DNA from: Aptenodytes patagonicus
Lineage: Eukaryota > Chordata > Aves > Sphenisciformes > Spheniscidae
DNA: 64,000 nt
NCBI RefSeq assembly: GCF_965638725.1
Contig: NC_134954.1
Span: 248,001-312,000 of the forward strand
Reading direction: 5' to 3'
The position numbers were made by a program, and so were the translations under genes. The notes beneath the pieces are model-generated. The model searched no databases. It was given only the letters and a program-made list of their open reading frames with translations, and was not told where the DNA came from. This document shows, piece by piece, positions 1 through 11,497 of this stretch. Each line of letters begins with the position of its first letter. The stretch's first letter is position 1.

Positions 1-999
1 CAGGGAAAAAAAAACCACCCCACCACCTTAAAAATACTGTATCAAAGGCAAGCAAATTACAAATGTGTGAAAAGGAAACAAAAACGTGCAGACTATTTTC
101 TATGATTCGGAGACATGTGGGATGCCGCACGCATGTTTCACAGAGGAGAAAGCAAATGCTTAACACCACTGCTTAACAGTAGCCTAAAAACCATCAGCAG
201 CACTGCAATAGGCTTTAGCATAACCAAACTGGTGCCTGTTGTGAGAAAAATTGTGCTGGCAAGGCGCGAAAAGAAGAAGAAAGCCTTCTGCTAAATGCAC
301 AAGAGATGCTTGGCCAAAGAAACCAAATATTTAGAAGTACAGATTCTTTCTCTAAGCTGTATCATCTTAAAAGGAATAATAATGGAAAAAGAAACAATGA
401 TTTATGAGTGCTTAGCAAATTTCCATAATTTAGGTGAATAAATGGTAAGTGCTTCTGCCCAAACACCATACCATGAACACACTTACAACAGTGCAAGATC
501 TGCTTAAAGGCCACCACTTCCTGAGTTCAGCTACAGAAAAAAGGAGGGAGAAAGATATTCTTCTCTTAATCCTTGCTGAAATCTGCACAGAGTATAACTG
601 CAGAGACACTATGCTTTTATCACATATACACAGCCTCACCCTAACTAAAATGTTATTGAAATTTAATAGAAAGACTGAAAGATTCAAATGAATTAAGTGG
701 TCACATATATATGGAAAATTACATGAAATACATGTTGTCATATTCTTGATTACTTGTTTTGCATGTTACTACATAGTTTCAACACAGTTTCAATGCTTAC
801 CAACCAAGAATAGTTAATTCTGAATATGAAAGGGTAGACATACAAGTTGTTTCTGAAGAACGTAGGACTTCTAGAAGGGGTGTGAACATCCAGACATGAT
901 TGATCCAATGCTATCTCTCCTGGGCTGCAGACAGGGAGCTGAGCCCCGGAAAGGAACAGCCTAAAAATAGTGTGTTGGCACTGGGAGGGAGGTATCGGG

Positions 1000-1120
1000 A
1001 TTTAGGAAACTGCACTCCACTACAGGTGTCTTGTATCACCCTTGGAAAGTCCTTTTGCTTATCTCTGCTTCAATTCCCCACATGTAAAATGGAAAAGATA
1101 ACAGACCCTACCTATGCCAC
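1000..1120 (+). repeat. MIR-like SINE fossil
   Basis: The segment follows the MIR core order. A degraded tgtgaccttgggcaagtc-like box (here tatcacccttggaaagtc) is followed by a cttatctctgcttcaattcc block, then the hallmark tgtaaaatgg string and ctacct. MIR is an ancient tRNA-derived SINE with deeply decayed copies in amniotes, and the divergence here fits that age. Boundaries are approximate because they were judged by eye. Confidence 0.7.
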
Positions 1121-3301
1121 TGGGATGACACCAGAACAGTTACATTTAGGAGAGGATGGAAAAATCCAAACTTGACAGTGTCAAGCAGGCAAGCCTGCCA
1201 TCGTGCATTGCAATGTCCTGTGCAGACACCCAAATCACCCTAAAAGTGGCGTGGTTAGGCACAGCAGACACCACACCTCATCAGCACAATGCTCGGCAGA
1301 GCTAATATTTGATAAACAGGTTGTAGGGTTAGTGAAGCACCAAACTGACATGTCCAACTACGCATACAACAAGAAGAGAGGGATTTTCATTAACAGCCAA
1401 ATCTTCTGTGCACTCTACCTCTGGTGATAGCAAAGTTAAATCTTACTAGTATGTCATGATATAATAAACATATGCACTGCTGCTGGCCTGTTAACATTAT
1501 AGTAGACCATGAGTTGACGTTTAGCACAATAATGGTACACACATTTTACATAATGAAGTAATAGCGCAGAATACAGAGAAAGCAAAATGAATTTTAATTA
1601 AAAAAAATTTTAAAAGTTTCTTTTTTTTTTTTTTTTTCTCCCCACATAAGTCTTTTGGAAACGTATCCTTTTGTAAAAGTATTTCCTTTGAGGAATATCT
1701 TACCAATATAAATTCAGGGAAAAGTAGTGTTGCCAAATTCTGACTGCTATCACTGCATTTCTAAGTAATTCATCTCTTCATGCTAATTATCTAATCTCAG
1801 AGGTTTGCTGTCTTTCAATTTCTGCTACCTTAGGAAGACCCGAAACCACAATTCAGCCGGCAACCTACCTGCTTTTTCTGTTAAGCAATTCTAACAAACA
1901 AACTACGTCTACTAAACACTGGACAATTTAAGTTGTAGTATCATACAATTTCTTTGGGTTTTTTTTTTAATAAGTGTTCCTGAAGCAGCAGTTGTTAGGT
2001 AATACAGTTCATCGGTATCCAACTGGTTCCCTAAAATACTAAAGATACATGGATAAAACATTTTGGTATTTTCAGCATAAAGATACTAGAATTGTCTGCT
2101 AAATAGACATGTGCATATCATGTTCAATGCATGGCATATATCTGTAAGGCCTCAGTAGAAAAACACTGTGGGATATGGGAAGAGGAAAGTCTGGAACCTA
2201 ACTAAGAGAGCCTTTATGATCAAGCTTTCCTTATTTTCTAAACTGCTTATTGCTGGAAGCACTGTCAGCAACGGGAACACAGTTTCTTACACTCTTCCCC
2301 TAAACATCCACTGCTGGCTTCAGTCAAAGACAGGATGCCATATTAGACGCACTTTTTCTCTTGCCTAGAATGACTCATGTTGCTCTTCAGTTAATTATTT
2401 TCTCGTAATGACATTCAAAGAACTTCCCTCCCTGCCATGAGTGCTGCCATAAATATGCCTAACAATTTCTCACACACACACATGCTGTGCCATTACACAG
2501 GCCCCAGAAACGAGGCAAGGAAAACTGACCTTTCCCGTTAAGAAGAAATGGAGCTGTGAGCCATGTGGGATCTGATCACGACTCTCCCGGTCACCACGAG
2601 GGGCACCCCTAGAAGGACGCAGTTCCTCGGCCATACGAGCAACCCAGTTGGCTCAAAACTTGTATGAGTGGCTTTTGGAAAGGAGGTCCAGTTATGCAGT
2701 TACTTTCCTAGAGTTGTATGTGCACTTCAGCACTATGAAAAATAAAACGAGATCTCCTTGACCATCTTCAGTAACTGATTTTTTTTTTCCCACCTTGCAA
2801 AATTACAGCTGAAGTGCCTGTCTCATCATGCCGGGGGAGGGGGGGTATCTTATGGTTTGGAGGTTTGTATGATGTGTTGGGAAATAGTTGATTTATGAAA
2901 ATGCTGTCTCAAGTCTTTCAAAGGTAATTATGAGTTGAAGACCAGTGTGGCTAATAGTTTGAGTAGGAAACAAAATATAAAATACCTTAGAAGTGTCAAA
3001 ATGACTCAGTCATTAGGCTGAAAAGAGGCATGTGCTGTGATGTGGTATGTAGGGCCCTCAGCCGGGGTGTGCAAGTCCTGCTTGAACACCTGCTCTGCGG
3101 AGTCAGAGAATAACTAAAAGTGCAAAAGGTGCAACACAAGAGAGAGTTCTCCACCAAGTTGTTGCCGTTGATGCTGCAGCTTGAGAGTTAGCAGAATAAG
3201 GATGTAGGGGAATGAATGCCTGAATTGCCTGGGCCTTAGATTAGAATGTAGTAGAAGATTTGGGAAAAAGATTTTATTTTCCTTTGGATTTATTCACATG
3301 T

Positions 3302-3340
3302 CACCAGTTTCAAATTTCACCAGTTTCAAATTTCACCAGT
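3302..3340. repeat. 16-bp tandem repeat, about 2.4 units
   Basis: The unit caccagtttcaaattt occurs twice without change (3302-3317 and 3318-3333), followed by a partial third unit. It is a local tandem duplication with no evident function. Confidence 0.9.
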
Positions 3341-6300
3341 CTCAGAGCACTGACACAGAAAATACCCACCCTGCTGACCTGACCTCAGGAGTCCCATGGG
3401 AGTATCCCCAGCTAATTTCTCTGTGGAAACTGAGACATGTCTCTCAACAAATACTAGATCACTTCAAAACTAAACATGTCAGGGCTCAAAGAGAGAAATC
3501 AGCTCACCTGCTCTCCCAAGCAGCAGATTTAGCTCCTCCAGTGTTGAAAGGACCCTTCTCCACTGGGACACTCTTGGCCCTGGTACACAGCCAAGGTTTG
3601 CTGGTGCCTCCCCTCAAGCTGTAGGGTCCTTCCAGAGGACATTAGGACACTAAATACCAGTGAGAAGGCCATCGCCTGGGGTCAGACCTCTGTACCGGCA
3701 CAGCAGCTTCCTGGCCCTGGCCTCTCAGCCTCACCAGCAGCCCTCAGGCAGTACTTATGGTCACTTCCTCTACAGAAAAGCTCAACTGCAGCTATTTCTG
3801 TGCTTTGGCCCTCTCTGCCCATCACCATCAGAGCTTTTGGCTCTCCGTTTTCTCATCATTCCTGGGCTGTCCACGGTGTGGATGGTGGAGCAAACACAGA
3901 GGCCAGTGAAGACAAGGAGTCTACTGCTTGGCTGGTGGAGGCAAGTTGTGGGATAAGCTGTCTGAGCTACAGGATACTCAGTTCTAGATAGCTACAGTTC
4001 CTCCTGGTGATCAACCACAGATAGAGACAGAGGCATCAGAGGGCTGAAGCTGAAGCTGTGTGTCTCATTTCCCCTGTAGCCACGAGATGGAGCAACTCAG
4101 TAACAAATGGCTCTGCAGAGCCACCGGATTTAGGTGATAGGACATTTCATCCCAGTTCTGGCTCACCCAGAGGCTGCAGGCAGCCCTGGTGGGATGCTGC
4201 AATGGCCCAAGGTGAGTACGTGGCCCATGGCGGGCAGGAGCAAGCTCCAATAGCCTCCTGGCCCATGTCCCAGGTAGGATGCAGGGAGAGGTTGGTGTTC
4301 CTGGGTGCCACCCAGAGAGGCCTCATAGCAGGACCAAGGAGCTCAGACATGCTCTCAGCCCCCATGGCAACCCCAACCAAGCACACTCTAGCAGTAAAAG
4401 CTTCTCTGGGATCGTCCCAAGGCCCACATCGTTCTGTTGTGGCCTCTGTTGCCCAACTTCCTGCTGTTTCCTTCTGGCTGGCTTCCATGGCCTCCTCCCC
4501 AGCACAGAGCTAGAGCAGCCCTTCAAAAAAGAGAAAATCCAGGGGCCTGGGGACATGGGAGGGCAGGGGGGAGGTGAACGAAACTGAAAAGCGGAGAAGA
4601 CTTGAAGGGCATCTGGGGGAAATCAAGGAAGAAAAGCAAGGGAATCACAGCAGTGGATGCTCTCTCTTCTCAAGCAGACCAAATATTTTTCTCACTGGTT
4701 AGACTCTGATTTAGATCAAGAAAAAACCACCATGTCTCCACTGCATAACCCTTTGTGGTGCAATAGTTACTGATTTAGCTCCTAAACTGGAAGGATGTCA
4801 GCAGCACCAGCCCCACACTGACACTCTTCTTGAGAGCCAGGACTAACAGCTGAAGAGCCATGACCATGGCACTGCTGTCTGTGGTGCCGTCCAGCGTCAG
4901 GGCACAGCAGCAGATCAGCAGTGCCTTGGGATGGCTGGCACAGCCTGGCACTGCAAGGAGGAGGTCGGCCCCAAGAGCAAGCACAGGGAATCAGCAGAGC
5001 TTCACTGGTTGCCACCCAGGGATATGTGCATGGCCTGAAGAGGAGGTCTGTATGGCAGCAGCGATATGGTAAAGTCCTCAATACTAGCGAAAAAATGCAT
5101 GTGAAACAGCTCCTTTGTCGGGAAAAAGGAACAAGAAGATGCATTCAGCATCTGAAATTGCATGAAGCAGCAGGTGCTTCGCGTGCTGCTGGCATCGGTG
5201 ACGTGCACAGAGGCACCAAGGACAGAGCAGAATTTGCAGGGTGCGGCCCTCTTCTCCCCAGTCTGCAAGAAAAGGGACAGCATACTTGGTCTTGAGGACG
5301 TAGTGAAGAGTCACGTCCATTAGCACAGAGTAGGGCCTGTGGCAAGAAAAGAAAGGTACCTTGGCTGCCCACAGCTTCCTCACCCCTGCATCACAAGTTA
5401 ACCTATTAATCAACAGTCTGAGAGTCCTTCATGGACTATCCCAGCCTTTCCATTACGCTGCTTGCTCGGTTTCATTTTCCCCTCACCATCAGCCCTCAGC
5501 ATCATCCTTTTTCACCCTTTCGATTTTGAAGGGAGAGGAGCCTTCACACCTTGTCCCAAGTGCATTTGTACCCCCTGCATGCCTTCCTGGCCATTTCTCC
5601 TCAGATCCCTCTCTAAAAAACTCGCAAGGATGTTTGCTGGAAAAAAAAGCAGACCAACTGCTGGTGGTGGCTAGACTATGACATGCCAACCCTGGCATTG
5701 CTGCTTCCTCATCCTCCCCTTTCCAAACCATCTTTCTCCAGACCTGTAGCCACACAGGGCTTCGTGCAGCAAGTACGCCCAGGGAGGCATGCTTCTGGGC
5801 AACCTCTGGTGAGGTGGGCAGCACTTAGGTGGCATAAGAATATGAGTATCAAACAGAAAATGAGAGAGAAGAGAAAGCTCCAAATGTGTGAGGGGAAAAC
5901 CTTGAATGGGGAAGAGACAGCATCTGCTCCGAGCATTGATGGCAGTATCAGAACTGGCATGTGCAAACCCTGGAATGGGGCAGGAGCACAGAGAGCACTC
6001 TGGCAGCTGGGCTTACATCCCATGCTCATGGCAGCCTTGGTTCCCACCACCCAGGCTGGCTCAGGCCCCAAATGCCTCTTCATGGTAGTGGTGCCTGCCT
6101 GTGTCGTGTGGGGTTTTTTGTTAATATCCAAAATGCAGTCATGGTCACAAGACCACCACTGAATACACAGAAGTGAAACCTAGCTGAGGAATGCAATGAG
6201 GTATTGTTCACTCAGACCTTCTAGCATGTTTTTTCCCCTTAGTGGTGTTTCTTTTTTTTTTTTTCTTAAGTGGAGTCATTTCAACTAAAATATCACGGGG

Positions 6301-6794
6301 AAACCCCAAGTACTATTTCTTCTCTGGATTTCTATCCCCCATCTCTTTCACAGATGTACAGGTTGAATTCAGCCAATATAATCCTCAGTTTTGATATTTC
6401 AGGGGTATGCAGAAGACCAAGCAAAACTACCCCTCTGGCCTTTCTTTCCCCCTTTGGTAAGAAGATTGCAAACACACATACAACGGGCAAAAAAATCTTT
6501 TTTTCCCCTTCCCCCCTGAACAAAATCAGCACCTGACACTCTCCACGGGTACATTCCCTGCTCCCTAGGAGTACAAACAGATTTAAGAGTAACCCTTGTC
6601 TTTTTTCAAAATACCAACTTGAAGTGAAAACATCAGATCACCACTGAAAATCAATGATTTCTTTTTCCTTTTTGGTATCATGAAAAGTAAGGGAAACAAT
6701 GACAGTGATAGCTCAGGATTTAGCTTAAAGCACATTTTGACAGCTAACACTCTACCCACGGATGTTACATATAATGAATAAAATCATCTCTTGC

Positions 6795-6822
6795 GGGTGG
6801 GGGGAGTGGGGGAGGTGGGGGG
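6795..6822 (+). other. G-quadruplex-forming motif
   Basis: At least four G-runs of three or more are packed into 28 bases with loops of one to a few bases, which matches the classic intramolecular G4 pattern. It lies about 2.9 kb upstream of the GPR55 start codon and about 300 bp upstream of a candidate first exon, so it could be a promoter-proximal element. That role is inference only. Confidence 0.6.
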
Positions 6823-7094
6823 AATCAGAGAAAGGTCTGTAGGCCCAGAATTTCCTTCTGTTACTGGAGACTATTTTGAATGGGTGACTCACAGAGACAC
6901 TAGCCCCACAAAGCCATCTATTTACATCCTTAAATGAGCTCTGTGTGACATACTGTGTACATAGTGCGTGTATACAGACACAGTGTGGGGAGACCAATGT
7001 TGTAATTGAAATATGTGATGAAATGAAAAGCAGCAGCACTTCATGCTTTCTGACATCCTGATCAGCAGTTACTTTGCATGCAGCTCACTCCACC

Positions 7095-7177
7095 GCCTTA
7101 AAAGAAAACACAAGACAAGAATTCTACAAGCCGAGAAGGAGAAAAAGTCAACAACCAGAGCTAGAGACAGCCCAAAG
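7095..7177 (+). other. Candidate 5' untranslated exon of GPR55
   Basis: A purine-rich stretch ends in cccaaag followed by a consensus splice donor, gtaaga, at 7178-7183. A TTAAAA box at about 7098 might serve as a weak TATA element. Mammalian GPR55 has upstream non-coding exons, and the coding exon here has its own splice acceptor, so an upstream exon must exist. Another possible donor is gtaggt at 8229. No transcript evidence is available and the exon start is a guess. Confidence 0.25.
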
Positions 7178-8955
7178 GTAAGATGACAAGAGAGAATATT
7201 TCATTGTAGTGAAACCTTGCCTTAAAAGCTTTCTTCTTGCTGCAAGATCTGAAAACTAAGTATATTTTACATAACTTGTTCTGCATATAGCATATCTACA
7301 TTTTTTTTTTTTAAGAATGAACAGAGCTACCCTTTGCATTTATGTTTTAAATATTTTTTTTTTTCTGTTTTGTTTATAAATCTACACAACAGATTCTAGT
7401 CTAAAATGCCTTTTTATCATAACTAGATTTTTCTCAGGTAAAAAATCTTGGTAAGAAGCTGAAATTTTATTTCTTTAGACCCAGAATTTCCTAGACACAG
7501 TATTTAAAAAAAAAAAAAAAAAAGGGACTGAAGGAAAAAAAAAAAAGACTAAATCTCCTACAGAGGCAACAAAGTAAAGAATTTTGTCAATATTTATTAC
7601 TTTGTAGTAATTCCTTAATTAACTTTTCATCCCTGTGGCTCTCAGTAATGGGTTCCCTCCCAGCATTAGACTCACAGTGCTTCATTTGATGAAGGGGACT
7701 CAGCATATTGGGTTGCCGAGCCTAGGCCGGGCAGTATCTCTGCCCAGATCATCAGTGTAACCCCTCATCTGCCACAGGCCACCTGAATCCGGAGGTTCAG
7801 GGACGCAACCCAGCTCCGAACAAACTCACTGGCCCCGTGGCTGTGGGAGGGTTTAACTCCCAGGCAGTGAACAACCTGCAGCATAACCAGGGGTGCTTCT
7901 CCCCTCCAGCTGCTCAGATACCCAGCGCTTCACAAACTCAGGCTTTCCTATTCTTTTTTTATTTGGGAGAGGGAATTTCACTATTTGCCCTCCAACTTCT
8001 TTCAGTCCCTTGCAGACGGCAGCAAAGCAGGCGCTGCTGACAGCGTTGCTGCCCCACTGACTCATGTCCCCCCATGCCTCACGGGCAGCGGTGCTCTGCA
8101 GGGAAGGAGGCTGTTAAGTGCTTTACACAGCCAGCAGCACCGCCTACTACAGGGACCCGAATAAAACCTGTACCTGCTACAGCAGGACAAAAGCTGCGGA
8201 TGGATCCCTGCACCTGACACGGCCAGAGGTAGGTTCTCCTGCACCCACAGCCCTGCCAGCACCCCATTCTCCTCATCAGGCTACATTTCTGGAGCTGCTT
8301 TTCTCACTTCTGTAATGTAAACTAGTAACTTACAGAATCATTTACCTGGCATCAGTATGCCCTTAAGGAGCAAACAGCCAACCTGCTCTTGCTTCCTAAC
8401 AGTAATTGCTAGTTTTTAAGTAAGAAATAAATTTGCTTTTCGCTGATCCTAATCTCTCTCAAAGAGACCCTAATCTCTGTCAACCCACAGTGCAGGAGAG
8501 CTTACCTCTGAAACACTGGGGGAGTGACTTGATCTGCAGAATAGGAACTTTTACTGCCCAGTTGACAATTGGTTGACAAATCTGAAATGAAACGGCATTA
8601 AGATCAGTAACTCGTGTAGGAAAGGCACTAGGTCGAAGTAGTAACAATTACAGAACAGCAGACAAAAGTAATTTCTGGGCGCTGACATAAAGATCTTTGA
8701 AAGGCTTTATTTACAGGTTACATTTGCTGTGACAGAACTGATTGGTAGAAAGGACCGGGTATTCCTGTGCATTTGCATTTGTAAGCAATTCAGGCTGAGA
8801 CCAGCTTTGCAGAAACCAATGAGAGCCTTCCCAGTCCTTATCAGGAGATTCTGAAGACAGGATCAAACCAGCACCCTTCCTCTAAAGAAGAGAATTACTT
8901 CATGACCCCTGCTCAGACGGTGCCTACCTCGACATTTTTAGTCCCCTTTTTGCAG

Positions 8956-9019
8956 AGGAGAAACCAGCTGCATGTTTTCTGCAACTCCTGTCCCTGCAGA
9001 TACAAATTTATCCAGTGTG
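8956..9019 (+). other. Candidate internal 5' untranslated exon of GPR55
   Basis: The 64-bp segment is preceded by a pyrimidine tract ending in cccctttttgcag (AG at 8954-8955). It is followed immediately by the near-perfect donor gtaagt at 9020-9025. It lies about 700 bp upstream of the acceptor of the GPR55 coding exon and in the same orientation. An alternative internal acceptor (tgtccctgcag, near 8999) would make the exon about 20 bp. This is a splice-site inference only. Confidence 0.35.
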
Positions 9020-9698
9020 GTAAGTCTGGCTGGTTTAGGCAAAAGGTTGGGTTCTTAAATCTCATTCTTCTTCTAAAGACTTAACCTCTGCTAGAAATAG
9101 CCTGTTTGAAACTTCCTGCCTGCCTCCTTTTAGCAAGCTTGTCAGAAGGGCCCAGAGGTAATGATGGCCCCTCTTTGCCCAGTGGTGGTGGGAGAGAGTG
9201 CAGGATGGCAACAACTGTTTGGGATCTTCACAGTAATAAATATGGTGGGCCCTCGTGCTCTTGGCTCCCCAAGGTCTCTTACGATAGCTTGATTCAGGAA
9301 ATCTGATCCAACTAATTGCCTCCATCCCCACAATCCAAGTAACGCTAAAATCAGGGGCCGCTACCCTGGCTCTGCAAAAAGATCACATCACTCCAAGGGG
9401 ATGGTGCAGTCACATCTATACTCTGCCTAGCCTAAATTATAGGGAGGCACAGTTTAGGGTAACAGGTAACAGTGCAAGTGAGGCTTGCACCCCAGAAAGC
9501 TTTGCTCCTCCTTGAGGCACAACCTTGCCCAAAGATCCCTTAGCACTGAGCAGCTCCATGTTACTGGGAGCTGCAATTCAGCACACAGCAGCCCAAGAGG
9601 AAGAAGTGTCTCCAGGTCTGTGGACACACAGAGACCTCATTGGCCTTTGTACCGGATCTTAAATGTGATCTGCATCCTTCCTTGTGGTGAAGGTGAGT

Positions 9699-9712
9699 TT
9701 CTTCTCTTCCAG
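9699..9712 (+). promoter_or_regulatory. GPR55: Splice acceptor of the GPR55 coding exon
   Basis: The tract tttcttctcttccag ends at 9712, 13 bases before the ATG at 9726. A pyrimidine tract plus AG this close to the start codon indicates that the coding exon is joined to upstream non-coding exons. The frame stays open upstream to a GTG at 9684, but that region is best read as intron. Confidence 0.7.
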
Positions 9713-9725
9713 CATACCTGGAGAT

Positions 9726-10649
9726 ATGAATGACACCCGTGCCAAGAGCAATATCAGCAATATCAGTGCTACCGTGGAACTGTTTCAGCTCATCATGTAC
9801 ACCCCCACGTTTACCCTGGGATTGCTGTTCAATGTGATGGCTCTGTCATTCCTGTTTAAGGTTAAAAAGCTGTCAGAATCTACAGTCTACATGATAGCCC
9901 TTATTTTCCTGGATACTTTGCTGCTGTTTACTCTTCCTTTTAAAATAATTTCCTACCACCTTCAGGACAACTGGAACTTGGGGTCTGTGTTTTGCTCCAC
10001 CTTGGAGAGTCTTTACTTTGTAAACATGTATGGCAGCATCCTCATCTCCCTCTGCATCTGTGTAGACCGGTACATTGCTATCCGGCACCCTTTCACAGCT
10101 CCCACCCTGCGATCCACCAAGAAAGCTGCTATGGTCTGTGCTGTCATCTGCATGGGCACCTCAGTCGGGACAGTCTCTACTTTCCAACTGCACGGAGAGG
10201 GCCACAACATCTCGTCCTGCTTCCATAACTTCTCCAAGAGCACATGGGAAAACACAGGCCTATTCAGTGCCTTGGAGACTACCTTCTTCGGCAGCCTGGC
10301 AGCCATGACCTTCTGCACTATTCAGACCATCAGGTGTTTGAGAAAGCGCAGAAAACCAGACAACCCCCAAACACACACCACCAGAGCGGAGAAGATAGTG
10401 GTGACAAACCTTGTGGCATTTTTGGTCTGTTTCATGCCTTACCACGTGGCATGCTTCATGTACTTTTTGGTGAAAAATAACATAATTCACACCAGTTTTC
10501 AGCAAGTGCTACGAGACATTGTTCAGGTCACCCTTTGCTGGGCAAACCTGAACTGCTGTCTTGATGGGATGTGTTACTATTTTGTTTTAAAGGAGTCCTT
10601 GGAAGACTCATTACAAAACAGTGAAAAAACAGCCATGCGAAAGCCTTGA
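9726..10649 (+). CDS. GPR55: G-protein-coupled receptor 55 (lysophosphatidylinositol receptor)
   Basis: Single coding exon of 307 codons, close to the about 319 residues of mammalian GPR55. It is a rhodopsin-family (class A, delta group) plasma-membrane receptor. The mammalian protein responds to lysophosphatidylinositol and couples mainly through G12/13 and Gq. Seven hydrophobic segments are visible at about residues 20-45, 54-76, 90-112, 134-154, 178-202, 223-249 and 258-286. Other landmarks are N-glycosylation sequons at N9, N12, N161 and N168, Asp63 (the sodium-site position 2.50), a likely Cys90-Cys165 disulphide, an intact DRY at 114-116, and FMPYH at 236-240. NCCLDGMCYYF (276-286) replaces NPxxY. 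The ECL2 signature SCFHNFSKSTW and the TM7 NCCLD motif point to GPR55; GPR35 is the nearest alternative and lacks the former. The start is the ATG at 9726 (G at -3, A at +4), directly after a splice acceptor. No frameshift or stop is seen. Confidence 0.93.
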   Translation: MNDTRAKSNISNISATVELFQLIMYTPTFTLGLLFNVMALSFLFKVKKLSESTVYMIALIFLDTLLLFTLPFKIISYHLQDNWNLGSVFCSTLESLYFVNMYGSILISLCICVDRYIAIRHPFTAPTLRSTKKAAMVCAVICMGTSVGTVSTFQLHGEGHNISSCFHNFSKSTWENTGLFSALETTFFGSLAAMTFCTIQTIRCLRKRRKPDNPQTHTTRAEKIVVTNLVAFLVCFMPYHVACFMYFLVKNNIIHTSFQQVLRDIVQVTLCWANLNCCLDGMCYYFVLKESLEDSLQNSEKTAMRKP

Positions 10650-11497
10650 TTCACATGCTGCACGTTAGTTACTTGGGATGATGTGTGGAGATACTTTCAT
10701 GGAAAGTGCAGGGTCCTGAACTACCTAAGCAATTTACTTTAAATATTCAGATCTGAAAATATTTCATAAAAAACAAAACTAAGTCCATTCCCAGGAGACT
10801 GCTCCTAACTTTTTAAATTTCCTTCCATAATGTTTTGTGTTAGCATTTATGGGTAAAAAGAAATGGAATTATTTCCTATAAATGGTGATGCATATTTCTT
10901 TGGATGTGATTCCTCTTTACTTTGAAAAAAAAATTGTTCACTTACATGTGGTAGCATCTTTCAGCCTCCCTGTCTATATCACACCTGCAAACCTCCCCAG
11001 GCCTTCAATCACTACAGACTTGGGCTGCTGAGAAACAGAGACTTAGAATTTAGAGTAAAAAGCTTCGGACTAAATTCTGTTGCCTCCCCTGCCCCGATCA
11101 TGTATGCTCGTGCTCACATACAGGCACACCTGTCAGGTTTAGATTTGCACATGCTATTTAAAAAAACATAAAATGATTGTAACTCTAAATCCAAAGGCAG
11201 CTTTAGGTTAACATGGGTATAGCAAGATCTCCATGCCATTCCTCTACTGTCTGACTTGCTCTGCAAGGTGCAACACTTGTTTTGGCAACAGGTCTTATGC
11301 CTACCACATCGCACTTCTAATTAATGTTGCCACTAGCTCAAGTCCCCACATAGCTCAGATTAATCAACTATCCCAGTTCCAGGCTTCCTCATCAGCTCCT
11401 CTCCTGCTCACAGGCTTTTCACATATCTGTTCTTTCCTGCTTGGTTACAAACCTAGTTTCATGAACAGAGCCAAACCAAACAAGAGCATGAAATAAA
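10650..11497 (+). other. GPR55: Probable GPR55 3' UTR with AATAAA signal
   Basis: AT-rich non-coding sequence follows the TGA stop. The first clear hexamer on the + strand is AATAAA at 11492-11497, giving a 3' UTR of about 850 bases. The cleavage site would lie a little downstream. Nothing else gene-like is visible in the stretch. Confidence 0.45.

Larger units (their letters stand above)
1..6780. other. Gene-free upstream region of GPR55
   Basis: No recognisable coding exon was found on either strand. The short open frames here have no family resemblance, and several overlap on opposite strands, as expected by chance. Visible content is a poly-T run at about 1621-1637, a MIR-like fossil near 1000-1120, a short tandem repeat near 3302-3340, and a more GC-rich stretch at about 3.3-6.2 kb without gene structure. 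Confidence 0.6.

Noticed and set aside
430..741. Overlapping open frames on both strands, 103 and 80 codons
   Set aside because: They are mutually antisense, have no family resemblance and no splice or promoter context.
4058..4587. Cluster of 100-150 codon frames on both strands
   Set aside because: Open frames in four or more overlapping readings are explained by higher GC content; no domain or exon structure seen.
8461..8580. Possible second MIR-like segment
   Set aside because: Only loose resemblance; the tgtaaaatgg core is missing.
9684..9725. Possible 14-residue N-terminal extension of GPR55
   Set aside because: It would begin with GTG and crosses a clear splice acceptor (AG at 9711-9712); the ATG at 9726 gives a normal receptor N-terminus.
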